A stretch of 64,000 nucleotides of DNA from Bacteroidota bacterium. Its GTDB lineage: Bacteria; Bacteroidota; Bacteroidia; Flavobacteriales; Weeksellaceae. The position numbers were made by a program, and so were the translations under genes. This document shows, one piece after another, positions 52,063-61,254 of the stretch. Numbering within the stretch: position 1 is the first letter of the stretch; each line of letters starts with the position of its first letter. The stretch is from NCBI GenBank assembly GCA_023394415.1, contig JAEXAR010000019.1:1-64000 (forward strand), written 5' to 3'. The notes under the pieces were generated by a model. The model did not search any database and was not told where the DNA came from. It was given only the letters and a program-made list of their open reading frames with translations.

Positions 52063-54558
52063 ATGGATTACAATATTCCCGAATATCTTAAAGGTCTTAG
52101 CGATAACGAACTGCAACATTCAGTTGAAAAATACGGCTACAACAAACTTACAGAAGCAGAAAAAAACACTTGGTACAGTTTGCTTATAGATATTTTAAAG
52201 GAACCGATGCTTATTTTGCTCATTATTATATCCATTATCTATCTGGTTGTTGGAAATTATGGAGAGGCAGCATTTATGTTTGGAGCTATTGTTTTGGTTT
52301 CGGGCATTTCTTTCTATCAAGACAATCGTAGTAAAAAAGCCTTGGAACAACTTGAGAAACTGAATGAACCTCTAAGCAAAGTCATCCGCAACTCAAAAAT
52401 TGTTGAAATTCCTACGCACGAGATTGCAGTAGGTGATTTATGTGTTACAGAAGAAGGGAAAATCATCAATGCTGACGGGAAAATCGTTCATAGCAATGAT
52501 TTTTCGGTGAATGAATCTTCTCTTACAGGTGAAAGCATGTCGGTTTTCAAAAGTAGTGAATCGGATGATCGTAAGGTTTACAGCGGAACGATTGTAGTGT
52601 CAGGACTTGCCGTTTTTGAAGTGGAAAAGATTGGTAAAGAAACCAAACTTGGAAAAATAGGCGAATCATTAAAAAATATTAAGGAGGAAAAATCACCGCT
52701 TCAGATTCAGATAGAAAAGTTTGTGAAAACAATGGCAATTATTGGTATCATAGTATTTTTAGGAGTATGCATCTTCAATTATATCAATACCAAGAACCTT
52801 GTTGAAAGTTTACTCAATGGTTTAACACTCGCAATGTCGATTCTCCCAGAAGAAATTCCTGTCGCTTTCACCACATTTATGGCTTTGGGTGCTTGGAAAC
52901 TTATGCGTGAAGGCATTATTATCAAAAAATCGAGTATAGTAGAAACTCTAGGAAGTACTACTGTGATTTGCACCGATAAAACCGGTACCATTACCGAAAA
53001 TTCAATGCACTTGGAAGCGGTTTATGATTTTAAATTGAACAAAACTTTTTCTGAAAAAGAATTTAATCTGCCACACGCGTCCGAAGTCATTCAATATGCG
53101 ATGTGGAGCAGCGAACCCGTTCCTTTCGATCCTATGGAAAAAACGCTTCATAGTGTTTATCAGAATACCCAAAAGGAAGATTTAAGAAAAGATTTTACGA
53201 TGTTTCACGAATATCCTTTGGAAGGAAAACCTCCAATGATGACGCACCTTTTTGAAAATGATAAAAATGAAAGAATTATAGCCGCAAAAGGTGCTCCCGA
53301 AGGTATTTTGCAAGTTTCAAAACTTTCCGAAGACGAAAAAAGCAGGCTGCGTATTAAAATTAATGAATTTGGTAGTAAAGGATTTCGGGTTTTAGGTGTT
53401 GCAAAAACGGAATTTGAAGGTCATGATTTTCCACAGAAACAACAGGATTTTCAGTTTGATTTCCTTGGATTCGTTGTGTTTTACGATCCTCCAAAAAAAG
53501 ATATAAAAGAAGTGTTTAGACATATCTATAATGCCGGAATTAAAGTAAAAGTGATTACAGGTGATAATGCTGAAACAACAAAAACCATTGCGCAGCAAGC
53601 CGGAATTATTAGCCATTCAGAACCGATAAATGGTAATGAAATCAGCCTACTTTCCGACTCAGAAATTCAAAAAGTCTCCAATGAGACATCATTGTTTACC
53701 AGAATGTTTCCTGAAGCAAAACTTTCCGTCATTAATGCATTAAAGAAAAACGGGGAAGTTGTTGCAATGCTTGGCGATGGCGTGAATGACGGACCAGCTT
53801 TAAAAGCCTCACACATTGGCGTGGCAATGGGAGATAAAGGTACTGAGATTGCGAAAGCAGCAGCATCATTAGTGATTACCAATGATGATTTGGGAAAATT
53901 GGTGACCGGAATTGCTGCTGGAAGAAGGATTTATACCAATATTAAAAAAGCTGTTCAGTATATTATTTCAATTCACATTCCTATTATATTAACGGTGTCT
54001 TTGCCACTGTTTTTGGGATGGGCATATCCACAGATTTTTACGCCGGTTCACGTGATTTTTTTAGAGTTGGTAATGGGACCAACTTGTTCTATCGTTTATG
54101 AAAATGAGCCGATGGAAAGCAATGCCATGCGCCAAAAACCTCGTCCAATAACTGAAACATTTCTTTCGTGGAAGGAACTTTTCATCAGTATTATTCAGGG
54201 ATTAGTGATAACTGCCGGAATCTTATTTGTATATCAGTTGACCTATCAAAACGGTGGAAATGAAGAAAAAACAAGAGCTATGGTATTCACGACTCTAATT
54301 TTTGCCAATATTTTGTTGAGTTTTATGAATCGCTCCTTCTTTTTTACGATGTCTGAAAGCTTCAGCAAAAAAAATCCATTGTTGATATGGATAACGTTTA
54401 TTACTTTAGGATTGTTGGCATTAATGCTTTATTTCGAACCTATATCCAACTTTTTTAAACTCGTTTCTTTAAATGTAAACGATTTATTAACAGCAGTTTC
54501 GGTAGCTATAATTTCGGTGGTGTGGTTTGATGTTTTTAAACTGATAAAAAGAATTTAA
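52063..54558 (+). CDS. P-type cation-transporting ATPase
   Basis: A P2-type ATPase of 831 residues from the ATG at 52063 (an ATG at 52045 adds six). It has the N-terminal cation ATPase domain (IPEYLKGLSDNELQHSVEKY, then GYNKLTEAEK), the actuator motif SSLTGESM, the phosphorylated aspartate in CTDKTGTITE, KGAPEGI in the nucleotide domain, and MLGDGVNDGPALKASHIGVA. The M4 motif is PEEIP where SERCA-type calcium pumps have PEGLP and other groups differ, so the ion (calcium, manganese or other) is left open. The C-terminus is six-helical. Single gene. Confidence 0.93.
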   Translation: MDYNIPEYLKGLSDNELQHSVEKYGYNKLTEAEKNTWYSLLIDILKEPMLILLIIISIIYLVVGNYGEAAFMFGAIVLVSGISFYQDNRSKKALEQLEKLNEPLSKVIRNSKIVEIPTHEIAVGDLCVTEEGKIINADGKIVHSNDFSVNESSLTGESMSVFKSSESDDRKVYSGTIVVSGLAVFEVEKIGKETKLGKIGESLKNIKEEKSPLQIQIEKFVKTMAIIGIIVFLGVCIFNYINTKNLVESLLNGLTLAMSILPEEIPVAFTTFMALGAWKLMREGIIIKKSSIVETLGSTTVICTDKTGTITENSMHLEAVYDFKLNKTFSEKEFNLPHASEVIQYAMWSSEPVPFDPMEKTLHSVYQNTQKEDLRKDFTMFHEYPLEGKPPMMTHLFENDKNERIIAAKGAPEGILQVSKLSEDEKSRLRIKINEFGSKGFRVLGVAKTEFEGHDFPQKQQDFQFDFLGFVVFYDPPKKDIKEVFRHIYNAGIKVKVITGDNAETTKTIAQQAGIISHSEPINGNEISLLSDSEIQKVSNETSLFTRMFPEAKLSVINALKKNGEVVAMLGDGVNDGPALKASHIGVAMGDKGTEIAKAAASLVITNDDLGKLVTGIAAGRRIYTNIKKAVQYIISIHIPIILTVSLPLFLGWAYPQIFTPVHVIFLELVMGPTCSIVYENEPMESNAMRQKPRPITETFLSWKELFISIIQGLVITAGILFVYQLTYQNGGNEEKTRAMVFTTLIFANILLSFMNRSFFFTMSESFSKKNPLLIWITFITLGLLALMLYFEPISNFFKLVSLNVNDLLTAVSVAIISVVWFDVFKLIKRI

Positions 54559-54660
54559 CGGTTGATTTTGGTGAAGTTTTCCTTTTATTAGAGTTGGGAT
54601 AAGAAATTTCAGTATATTTTTTTTAAAAATCGTAACTTTAGACCTCTAAAAAGTAAATCT

Positions 54661-56433
54661 ATGACTTCAAAAGAAAAAGTAGCTGCATTAAGACAAAAAA
54701 TGCAGAAAGAAAATATTGATGCCTTTATTGTTTACTCTGCAGATCCTCATATGAGCGAATATTTGCCTGAAGAATGGCTTGAGAGAACCTGGCTTTCAGG
54801 TTTCACAGGATCAGCAGGTTTCGTGGTAGTAACACAGGATAAAGCTGCTCTTTGGACAGATGGACGTTATTTCGTACAGGCTCCAATCGAACTGGAAGGT
54901 TCAGATTTTGAACTAATGAAAATGGGTGTAGAAGGCGTCCCTGAATATATCGACTGGTTGAAAAATGAAGTAAAAGACGGCGGAACAGTTGCTGTGAATG
55001 CTTTGGCAACTTCTAATACCAACTGGACAGACCTTGAACAGAAACTCGCTTCTAAAAATATCAAAGTTGTAGATCAACCTTTACTAAAAGAAATTTGGGT
55101 TGATAGAACAACGAATACGGCTAAAAATCCAATTTTCGTTCATCCTGTAGAAAGAGCCGGAAAATCAGTAAGTGATAAACTTTCTGCCATCCGTAAAAAA
55201 ATGGATGAACAAGAAGCTACGTTCCATATTATATCAAGCTTGGATGATGTGGCGTGGACGGTGAATTTAAGAGGAAGTGATGTGGATTATAATCCGGTTT
55301 TTCTAGGTTATATTACCCTTACAAAAGACAAAGCAACGCTTTATGTGGATTTAAGCAAACTCAATGATGATGCTACAACCCAACTTTCACAGTCAGGAGT
55401 TGAAGCTAAATCTTATGATGATTTCTTTAATGATTTAAAAGAAGTAAAAAATCAAAAAGTTCTCATCTCTCCTAACAGCAATAAATCCATTTTTGATACC
55501 TTAAAAGATAATAACGAATTCGTTAAAGCTCCGGTTCCAGGGAATTTAATGAAAGCCCAGAAAAATGCTGCTGAATTGGAAGGCTTCAGAACGGTAATGC
55601 AAAGAGATGGTGTTGCAATGGTGAAATTTCTCTATTGGTTAACGCAAACAGCAGGAAAAGAACCTTTAACAGAATATTCTATCGGTGTAAAACTGAGAGA
55701 ATTCCGTGCACAGGGTAAAAATTTCGTAGGTGAAAGTTTCGGAAGTATCATTGGTTATAAAGGTAATGGTGCTATTGTACATTATTCTGCAAAAGAGGAA
55801 GGTAGCAAAGCGGTTACCAACGATGGTAGTATCCTTTTAGATTCCGGTGGTCAATATTTAGAAGGTACTACAGATATTACCAGAACCATTGCTTTAGGTG
55901 CTGTTAACGAAGAATTTAAAAAAGATGTCACATTAGTTCTGAAGGGAATGATTAACCTTTCAATGGTGAAATTTCCTAAAGGAACTCGAGGAGTACAGCT
56001 GGATGCATTTGCAAGAATGCCGCTTTGGTTAGAAGGTAAAGATTACAATCACGGAACAGGACATGGTGTTGGAAGTTTTATGAATGTACACGAAGGCCCA
56101 CAAAATATCAGAAAAGATATGAACTTTCAGGAATTGCTTCCGGGAATGGTTTGCTCTAACGAACCAGGCTTCTATGTTGAAAACGGCTATGGCATTCGCC
56201 ACGAAAATTTAGTAGCGGTGAAAGAAGTAGAAACAACACCTTTCGGAACTTTTTATGAGTTTGAAACCTTAACAATTTGTCCGTTCGACAGGAATGTAAT
56301 TATTGCCGACATGCTTACCGAATCTGAAAAAAATTGGCTCAACAATTACCACCAATGGTGCAAAGAAAAGCTTGAAAACGATTTGGAAGGCGAAGTGAAA
56401 GAATGGTTTTTGGAACAAGTGAAACCAATGTAA
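54661..56433 (+). CDS. Xaa-Pro aminopeptidase (M24B)
   Basis: A 590-residue aminopeptidase P that removes N-terminal residues before proline. It has two creatinase-like N-terminal domains (VAALRQKMQKENIDAFIVYS, then WLSGFTGSAGFVVVTQDKAA) and the metallopeptidase domain with both aspartates in LLDSGGQYLEGTTDITRTIA, the histidine region NHGTGHGVGSFMNVHEGP, and the glutamates in EPGFYVENGYGIRHENL. The length matches the longer eukaryote-like form. No signal peptide, so it is cytoplasmic. It ends in a strong terminator. Confidence 0.94.
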   Translation: MTSKEKVAALRQKMQKENIDAFIVYSADPHMSEYLPEEWLERTWLSGFTGSAGFVVVTQDKAALWTDGRYFVQAPIELEGSDFELMKMGVEGVPEYIDWLKNEVKDGGTVAVNALATSNTNWTDLEQKLASKNIKVVDQPLLKEIWVDRTTNTAKNPIFVHPVERAGKSVSDKLSAIRKKMDEQEATFHIISSLDDVAWTVNLRGSDVDYNPVFLGYITLTKDKATLYVDLSKLNDDATTQLSQSGVEAKSYDDFFNDLKEVKNQKVLISPNSNKSIFDTLKDNNEFVKAPVPGNLMKAQKNAAELEGFRTVMQRDGVAMVKFLYWLTQTAGKEPLTEYSIGVKLREFRAQGKNFVGESFGSIIGYKGNGAIVHYSAKEEGSKAVTNDGSILLDSGGQYLEGTTDITRTIALGAVNEEFKKDVTLVLKGMINLSMVKFPKGTRGVQLDAFARMPLWLEGKDYNHGTGHGVGSFMNVHEGPQNIRKDMNFQELLPGMVCSNEPGFYVENGYGIRHENLVAVKEVETTPFGTFYEFETLTICPFDRNVIIADMLTESEKNWLNNYHQWCKEKLENDLEGEVKEWFLEQVKPM

Positions 56434-56456
56434 CTAATAATGAATAATCAATAGAT

Positions 56457-56482
56457 AAAAGTGCGGACTTCCGCACTTTTTT
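56457..56482 (+). terminator. Aminopeptidase gene terminator
   Basis: AAAAGTGCGG, loop ACTT, CCGCACTTTT plus Ts. Confidence 0.88.
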
Positions 56483-56531
56483 AATTCAATCTGAAAATTT
56501 AAATTATTGTAATTATTTTTTATGTAAGTTC

Positions 56532-56562
56532 TTGGTTGTGTGGAAAAATTGTTTTATTTTTG
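56532..56562 (+). promoter_or_regulatory. Predicted rplS promoter
   Basis: TTG at 56532-56534 and TATTTTTG at 56555-56562, 20 nt apart, match the TTG/TAnnTTTG pattern well. Confidence 0.65.
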
Positions 56563-56564
56563 CA

Positions 56565-56630
56565 CCCTGTTAATCAACCTCTGACGAAGGACGTGAATGT
56601 TGTTTAGCTTGGCAAACAATTTTTTTATTA
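56565..56630 (+). promoter_or_regulatory. rplS leader with attenuator-like hairpin
   Basis: The short leader can close CAAC (after GTTAAT) on GTTG near 56598, with CCT/AGG pairing inside. Its last part, TTGTTT, loop AGCTTGGC, AAACAA and seven Ts, is an intrinsic-terminator shape ending a few bases before the rplS ATG. I recall published ribosomal leader families for L19 in flavobacteria; whether this is that motif needs a covariance search. Confidence 0.5.
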
Positions 56631-56633
56631 AAA

Positions 56634-56990
56634 ATGGATTTATTACAGTACGTACAAGACAAGTACATTGCTAAAAAAGAATTCCCAGAATTCAAAGCCG
56701 GTGACACCATCACTGTGTATTACGAGATTAAAGAAGGTAACAAAACAAGAACACAGTTCTTTAAAGGAACCGTGATTCAGTTGAGAGGAACAGGACTTAC
56801 CAAAACATTTACCATCAGAAAAATGAGTGGTGATGTAGGTGTAGAAAGAGTTTTTCCAATCAATATGCCAGCTTTACAAAAAATTGAAGTGGATAGAAGA
56901 GGTAAAGTAAGAAGAGCAAGAATCTACTACTTTAGAGATCTTCGTGGTAAGAAAGCGAGAATTAAAGACGCTGCTTACAAAAAGAATTAA
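56634..56990 (+). CDS. rplS: 50S ribosomal protein L19
   Basis: L19 sits at the interface of the two ribosomal subunits. The 118-residue protein contains FKAGDTITVYYEIKEGNKTR, then TQFFKGTVIQLRGTG, FTIRKMSGDVGVERVFPIN and RRGKVRRARIYYFRDLRGKK. Length is normal. It is a single-gene unit with its own promoter, leader and terminator, not joined to trmD or rpsP here. The call is firm. Confidence 0.97.
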   Translation: MDLLQYVQDKYIAKKEFPEFKAGDTITVYYEIKEGNKTRTQFFKGTVIQLRGTGLTKTFTIRKMSGDVGVERVFPINMPALQKIEVDRRGKVRRARIYYFRDLRGKKARIKDAAYKKN

Positions 56991-57014
56991 GATAATTCAG
57001 ACAACAACCATAAG

Positions 57015-57046
57015 AAAAACCACTCGGAGCGATTCGGGTGGTTTTT
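57015..57046 (+). terminator. rplS terminator
   Basis: AAAAACCAC and GTGGTTTTT around a 14-nt loop that can pair further at TCG/CGG. Confidence 0.8.
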
Positions 57047-57069
57047 CGTTTTATAAGAGGATGCGCTGC

Positions 57070-57151
57070 TTTTAAGTCACACCTTTATAATTGTTCACTA
57101 TTTATGATGATTTTTAATATAGATTTGGGATGTATATTTAAGTCGCACTTT
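57070..57151 (+). promoter_or_regulatory. Two copies of a shared upstream motif before the symporter operon
   Basis: TTTTAAGTCACACCTTTATAA at 57070-57090 (with the core TTTAAGTCACACC) and ATTTAAGTCGCACTTTC at 57136-57152 are near copies. The same core, ATTTAAGTCACACCT, recurs at 62729-62743 before the TonB receptor. Such spacing upstream of two nearby transport units suggests a common regulator or a shared repeat. Confidence 0.5.
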
Positions 57152-57217
57152 CAAATTTTATTTTTTTCAGATTTATAACAAATATTTCAGTTTGTTTTGT
57201 GTTTAAATCAAATAAAT

Positions 57218-58705
57218 ATGAGTTCAGAGAATCAGTGGCCGTTGTATATCAGTATTGTACTGATTGTGTATTCGACCGTAATTTTGTTTTTTGTTATCCG
57301 TGGTGCACACAAAACCAAAAGTATTGCCGATTACGGTATTGGTAACGGTTTTCCTTCGTGGATTGTCGGTTTGTCTCTTGCTGCTTCCATGACCAGTGCG
57401 GCGACTTTTGTCATTAATCCCGGGTTTATCGCTCTTTACGGAGTTTCAGGCATTATTTCAATGGCAGTGGTGCTGCCTTTTGCAGCTTTCGCTTCTCTGA
57501 TATTTTTTACCAAAGGTTTTGCAAGATTCGGCAAAACGGTCAAAGCCAGCACAATGTCGCAATGGATTGGGAACCGTTTTAATAATAAATCTTATAAATT
57601 TTTCTTCGCCGTGGTTGCGATGCTGCTCATCACTTTCATTGTACTGATTAATGTAGGACTAACGCAGGTAATTTCAAAATCTCTTGAAGTAGAGCCGTTT
57701 TACGTACTAATGGGCATTACCGTTTTTGTATTTGGATATATGATGTTTGGCGGTGCCAATTCTATGGTTTATACCAATACAGTGCAGGCGGTTATTATGG
57801 TGATTGTAGCGTTGATGATGATTTTTTCCGGAGTAGATTTATTTGAAGGCGGCATCAGTGGTTTTGCACAAAAACTGAATGCTATAGATCCTAATCTTAC
57901 TAAAACTTTTAATGAAAGCAGCCCGCTTTACAGAGATTTCTTTGAAGTGGTAATCTGCCAGGCGATTGTTGGTGTAGCGATAGTATGTCAGCCGCATATT
58001 ATGACCAAATCCTTAATGCTGAAAGATCCGGAAAAAGTAAATTCTTACCTGCTTTTTGCTATTGGTTCAATGCTGATTTTCTTTTTTATTGTCATTGCTG
58101 GACTTTACGCAAGAATCATGTTCCCGGATTTAATGACTGACGGACAAAAAATGAAAATGGATGAAATTATTCCGGTTTATGTGGTGAAAAGATTTTCAGC
58201 GGCTGCAGGAATTCTGGTTGTGGTCGGACTTATTTCTGCGGGGCTTTCCACTTTGGAAGGTTTAATTCAGTCTCTTTCTATCACGGTAACTTCTGATATT
58301 TTAGAACCTATTTTTGGGGAATCTGTGAACAAAAACGGATTGGTAATTAATAAAATTGTGATTGTATTTTTGGCGATTATCAGTTTCTGGTTCAGCTGGA
58401 ATCAGATAAAAAATCCAAATTTAAGTGTTGGGATTTTCGGACAAATGGGCGTTTACGGCTATTTCGCGGCGGCATTTGTACCGGTATTATTCGGAACATT
58501 TGTAAAGAATGTAAAAGTATCAACTGTTTTTACGGCGTCTGTAGTTTCAATTTTGGTTCACTTCGGAATTTTCTACCTTAAGATTACGCCTTATATGAAA
58601 GGTGCGGTGCAAAACCCTGGTGTTTCAGCGGCAATTGCTATTGTGTCTTCTGTTTTGGTTGCTTTAATTTTACATAACTTTAGCAAAAAATCTGAAACTG
58701 CATAA
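57218..58705 (+). CDS. Sodium:solute symporter
   Basis: A 495-residue SSS-family transporter from the ATG at 57218 (MSSENQWPLYISIVLIVYST); the frame extends back to 57197. About 13 membrane helices; conserved phrases are YGIGNGFPSWIVGLSLAASM, TSAATFVINPGFIALYGVSG and VICQAIVGVAIVCQPHIMTK. The family uses a sodium gradient to import small organic molecules; specificity is unknown. Its TAA overlaps the ATG of the acyl-CoA ligase (TAATG), so it imports what the next enzyme probably activates: a carboxylate is a reasonable inference. Confidence 0.9.
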   Translation: MSSENQWPLYISIVLIVYSTVILFFVIRGAHKTKSIADYGIGNGFPSWIVGLSLAASMTSAATFVINPGFIALYGVSGIISMAVVLPFAAFASLIFFTKGFARFGKTVKASTMSQWIGNRFNNKSYKFFFAVVAMLLITFIVLINVGLTQVISKSLEVEPFYVLMGITVFVFGYMMFGGANSMVYTNTVQAVIMVIVALMMIFSGVDLFEGGISGFAQKLNAIDPNLTKTFNESSPLYRDFFEVVICQAIVGVAIVCQPHIMTKSLMLKDPEKVNSYLLFAIGSMLIFFFIVIAGLYARIMFPDLMTDGQKMKMDEIIPVYVVKRFSAAAGILVVVGLISAGLSTLEGLIQSLSITVTSDILEPIFGESVNKNGLVINKIVIVFLAIISFWFSWNQIKNPNLSVGIFGQMGVYGYFAAAFVPVLFGTFVKNVKVSTVFTASVVSILVHFGIFYLKITPYMKGAVQNPGVSAAIAIVSSVLVALILHNFSKKSETA

Positions 58706-60222
58706 TGATTGATCTGGACTGGATTGCAAAATGGGCACAGCTGAAGCCCGAACAAACCGCCATAACCGATTTGGAGACCGGCGAAAAGTTCACTTATAAA
58801 ACTTTGAACCAAATTTCAAATGATATTGCTTTTCACCTTCAGGAACAAATCAAAGAAGGGGACAGAGTTGCGGTTTTAATGGAGCAGTCGCCGTTTCTGG
58901 TGATGCTGTTTTCAGCCTGCCAAAGACTGGGCGCCATTCTTGTTCCTTTAAATTACAAACTTTCCACGTCTGAAATCGGTCAGCAGTTAAAAGATTCCCA
59001 ACCTTCCATTTTCATTTACAGTGAGGTGTTTGAAGAGCAGGTTACACTTCTTAAAGACTCTTTTGAAACGGTAAAACTTATTGATTTTAAAGATGCTGTA
59101 AAGAAAAATTCTACAAAAAATAAAGAAAACAGAACGTCCACCATTAACCACGATTTGCCGGTGTTTCTGTTTTATACTACGGGAACTACTGCGAAACCAA
59201 AAGGCGTTCTTTATACCAATAAAATGCTGTTCTGGAACAGTTTAAATACTTCAATGCAGCTGGGGATAACTTCAGAAGACTGCACCATCAATATTTTGCC
59301 GCCTTATCACACATCGGGCTGGAACATTTTTCTCACCCCTTTGCTGCATAACGGCGGACATATTACGATACTGAAAAAATTTAATCCCGATAAAATTCTG
59401 CATCATCTTGAGGCTGAAAAAGTAACGTTGTTCATTGCTCTGCCTACTATTTTGCAGATGATTTCAAAATCAGAAAATTTTGAAAAAACCGATTTGTCTA
59501 AACTGAAATACATTATTTCCGGTGGCGAATCTATTTCGCAGGAACAGGTTGCCCTTTGGAAGAATAAGAAAAATACCAATGTGAGACCAGGTTATGGTTT
59601 GACGGAAGCGGGACCGAGCATTACTTCACTTCACCAGGATTTTGTCTTTTCAAAGGCTAATTCCATTGGTAAGCCGAATTTTTATGTAGATTTAAAAATC
59701 ATTGATTTCAAGGGAAATGAAGCCGCAGAAAACGAAGTTGGCGAGCTCTGCATTAAAGGTGATATTGTAACGCCGGGCTATTGGAACAATTCCGTAGCAA
59801 CCAAAGACAAAATAAAGAACGGATGGTTTCATACAGGAGATTTGGCTTACCGAGATGCGGACGGATTTTTCTTTCTGAAAGGCAGAATCGATGATATGTA
59901 CATCACAGGAGGTGAAAATATTTTCCCGCAGGAAATTGAAAGTGTCCTGAAGCAGCACCCTGATATTCAAAGTGCTTTGGTATTGCCTTTTGATGATGAT
60001 GTTTGGGGTAAAAAAGGAGTCGCTTTTGTTAAGACCAATTCAGAACATCTTTTGATAAAGGACATTCAAAATTTTATGAAAGATAAACTGGCCAAATTTA
60101 AGCAGCCGAAGGAATATATTTTCATGAAAGACTTTCCTATAACAGGTTTTGGTAAGATTTCAAGAAAAGATTTAATCCGGATGTATAACGATATTCAAAA
60201 CAAAAAAGAGCAATTAAAGTAA
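58705..60222 (+). CDS. AMP-dependent acyl-CoA synthetase/ligase
   Basis: A 505-residue adenylate-forming enzyme of the ANL superfamily. Motifs are the P-loop FYTTGTTAKPKGVLYTN, the A4-A5 region YGLTEAGPSITSL, GWFHTGDLAYRDADGFFFLK, then GRIDDMYITGGENIFPQEIE and the C-terminal catalytic lysine segment ITGFGKISRKDLIR. It resembles short- to medium-chain or aryl CoA ligases. Its start overlaps the symporter stop, and its stop overlaps the hydrolase start (TAATG), so three genes are coupled: uptake, activation and ester cleavage. Substrate not assigned. Confidence 0.92.
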   Translation: MIDLDWIAKWAQLKPEQTAITDLETGEKFTYKTLNQISNDIAFHLQEQIKEGDRVAVLMEQSPFLVMLFSACQRLGAILVPLNYKLSTSEIGQQLKDSQPSIFIYSEVFEEQVTLLKDSFETVKLIDFKDAVKKNSTKNKENRTSTINHDLPVFLFYTTGTTAKPKGVLYTNKMLFWNSLNTSMQLGITSEDCTINILPPYHTSGWNIFLTPLLHNGGHITILKKFNPDKILHHLEAEKVTLFIALPTILQMISKSENFEKTDLSKLKYIISGGESISQEQVALWKNKKNTNVRPGYGLTEAGPSITSLHQDFVFSKANSIGKPNFYVDLKIIDFKGNEAAENEVGELCIKGDIVTPGYWNNSVATKDKIKNGWFHTGDLAYRDADGFFFLKGRIDDMYITGGENIFPQEIESVLKQHPDIQSALVLPFDDDVWGKKGVAFVKTNSEHLLIKDIQNFMKDKLAKFKQPKEYIFMKDFPITGFGKISRKDLIRMYNDIQNKKEQLK

Positions 60223-61154
60223 TGACAAGACTTGTATTATTTTTATTTATAACCGCCTTCCATATTGCATTTGCACAAACACCGAAAACGATGAAAGAAC
60301 TGTTGCAGCCGTATCATTTAGAAACCAAAACCGTAAAACTGAAAGACGGTGATTTAGCTTACGTAAAAGAAGGTAAAGGCAAAAATATTCTGGTTTTTGT
60401 ACACGGCTTAAGCAGTAATGCAGATGCCTGGTACCGAAATATTGAAGAATTAAAAAAAGATTACACTTGTTACGCTATCGATTTGCCGGGTTACGGAAAA
60501 TCCTATAAAAAGGCACCGGCTTTTACACCAACCTATTTTGCTGAAGTAATCAAAGAGTTTTCAGAAAAAATGAAACTGAGAAAATTCACTTTGGTCGGTC
60601 ATTCTATGGGTGGACAAACTTCTTTGAAATTTGCCTCACTTTATTCGGAAAAAGTGAAAAATCTGGTATTAATTGCACCTGCAGGCATTGAAGAATTCAC
60701 CGAAATGGAAGGCAAAACAATGCTGATGGTGACCACCAAAGAAGGCGTGATGAACACTTCGGACGAGCAGATTGATAAAAACTACCTGATTAATTTTCAT
60801 AAAATGCCAAAAGAAGCCGCTTCAATGATTGCAGACCGAAAAGCCATCAAAAAATCTTCTGATTTTGAAGCGCACGCCGAGGCTATAGTTGCCAGCGTAA
60901 AAGGAATGCTGGATGATAAAGTGATTGACGTACTTCCAAAAATTAAGAAACCGACATTATTAATTTTCGGGAAAAACGATTTCCTTATTCCCAACCGTTA
61001 TTTTCATCCTGCGATGACGATTGATGATGTTGCGGAAAAAGCAAAGAAATCCCTCTGCAAAAGCGAAACTGTAATGATAGATGAAGCCGGGCATTTTCTG
61101 ATGTTCGAGAAGCCAAGCGAGGTAAACCAAGCTATAAGAGCATTTTTAAAATAA
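60222..61154 (+). CDS. Exported alpha/beta hydrolase
   Basis: A 310-residue alpha/beta hydrolase with a signal peptide (MTRLVLFLFITAFHIAFAQ). The oxyanion region is LVFVHGLSSNADAWYRNI, the nucleophile elbow GHSMGGQTSLKFA, and the catalytic histidine is in IDEAGHFLMFEKP, with an aspartate in FGKNDFLIPNRYF. It is probably a periplasmic esterase or lipase. It is the last gene of the symporter unit. Its product could release the acid that the symporter and ligase then take up; that link is inference from the operon. Confidence 0.9.
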   Translation: MTRLVLFLFITAFHIAFAQTPKTMKELLQPYHLETKTVKLKDGDLAYVKEGKGKNILVFVHGLSSNADAWYRNIEELKKDYTCYAIDLPGYGKSYKKAPAFTPTYFAEVIKEFSEKMKLRKFTLVGHSMGGQTSLKFASLYSEKVKNLVLIAPAGIEEFTEMEGKTMLMVTTKEGVMNTSDEQIDKNYLINFHKMPKEAASMIADRKAIKKSSDFEAHAEAIVASVKGMLDDKVIDVLPKIKKPTLLIFGKNDFLIPNRYFHPAMTIDDVAEKAKKSLCKSETVMIDEAGHFLMFEKPSEVNQAIRAFLK

Positions 61155-61179
61155 TTTTTTTTCATCATTTGTGTTTTTT

Positions 61180-61214
61180 AGGAAATTGTTGATTTATCGG
61201 CAATTTCCTTTTTT
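61180..61214 (+). terminator. Terminator of the symporter operon
   Basis: AGGAAATTG, 12-nt loop, CAATTTCCT and a T run, after the hydrolase and before the helical-repeat gene. Confidence 0.75.
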
Positions 61215-61254
61215 ATTCACTTAAACTTTTATATTTTTCGAAATCTAATTTTCT

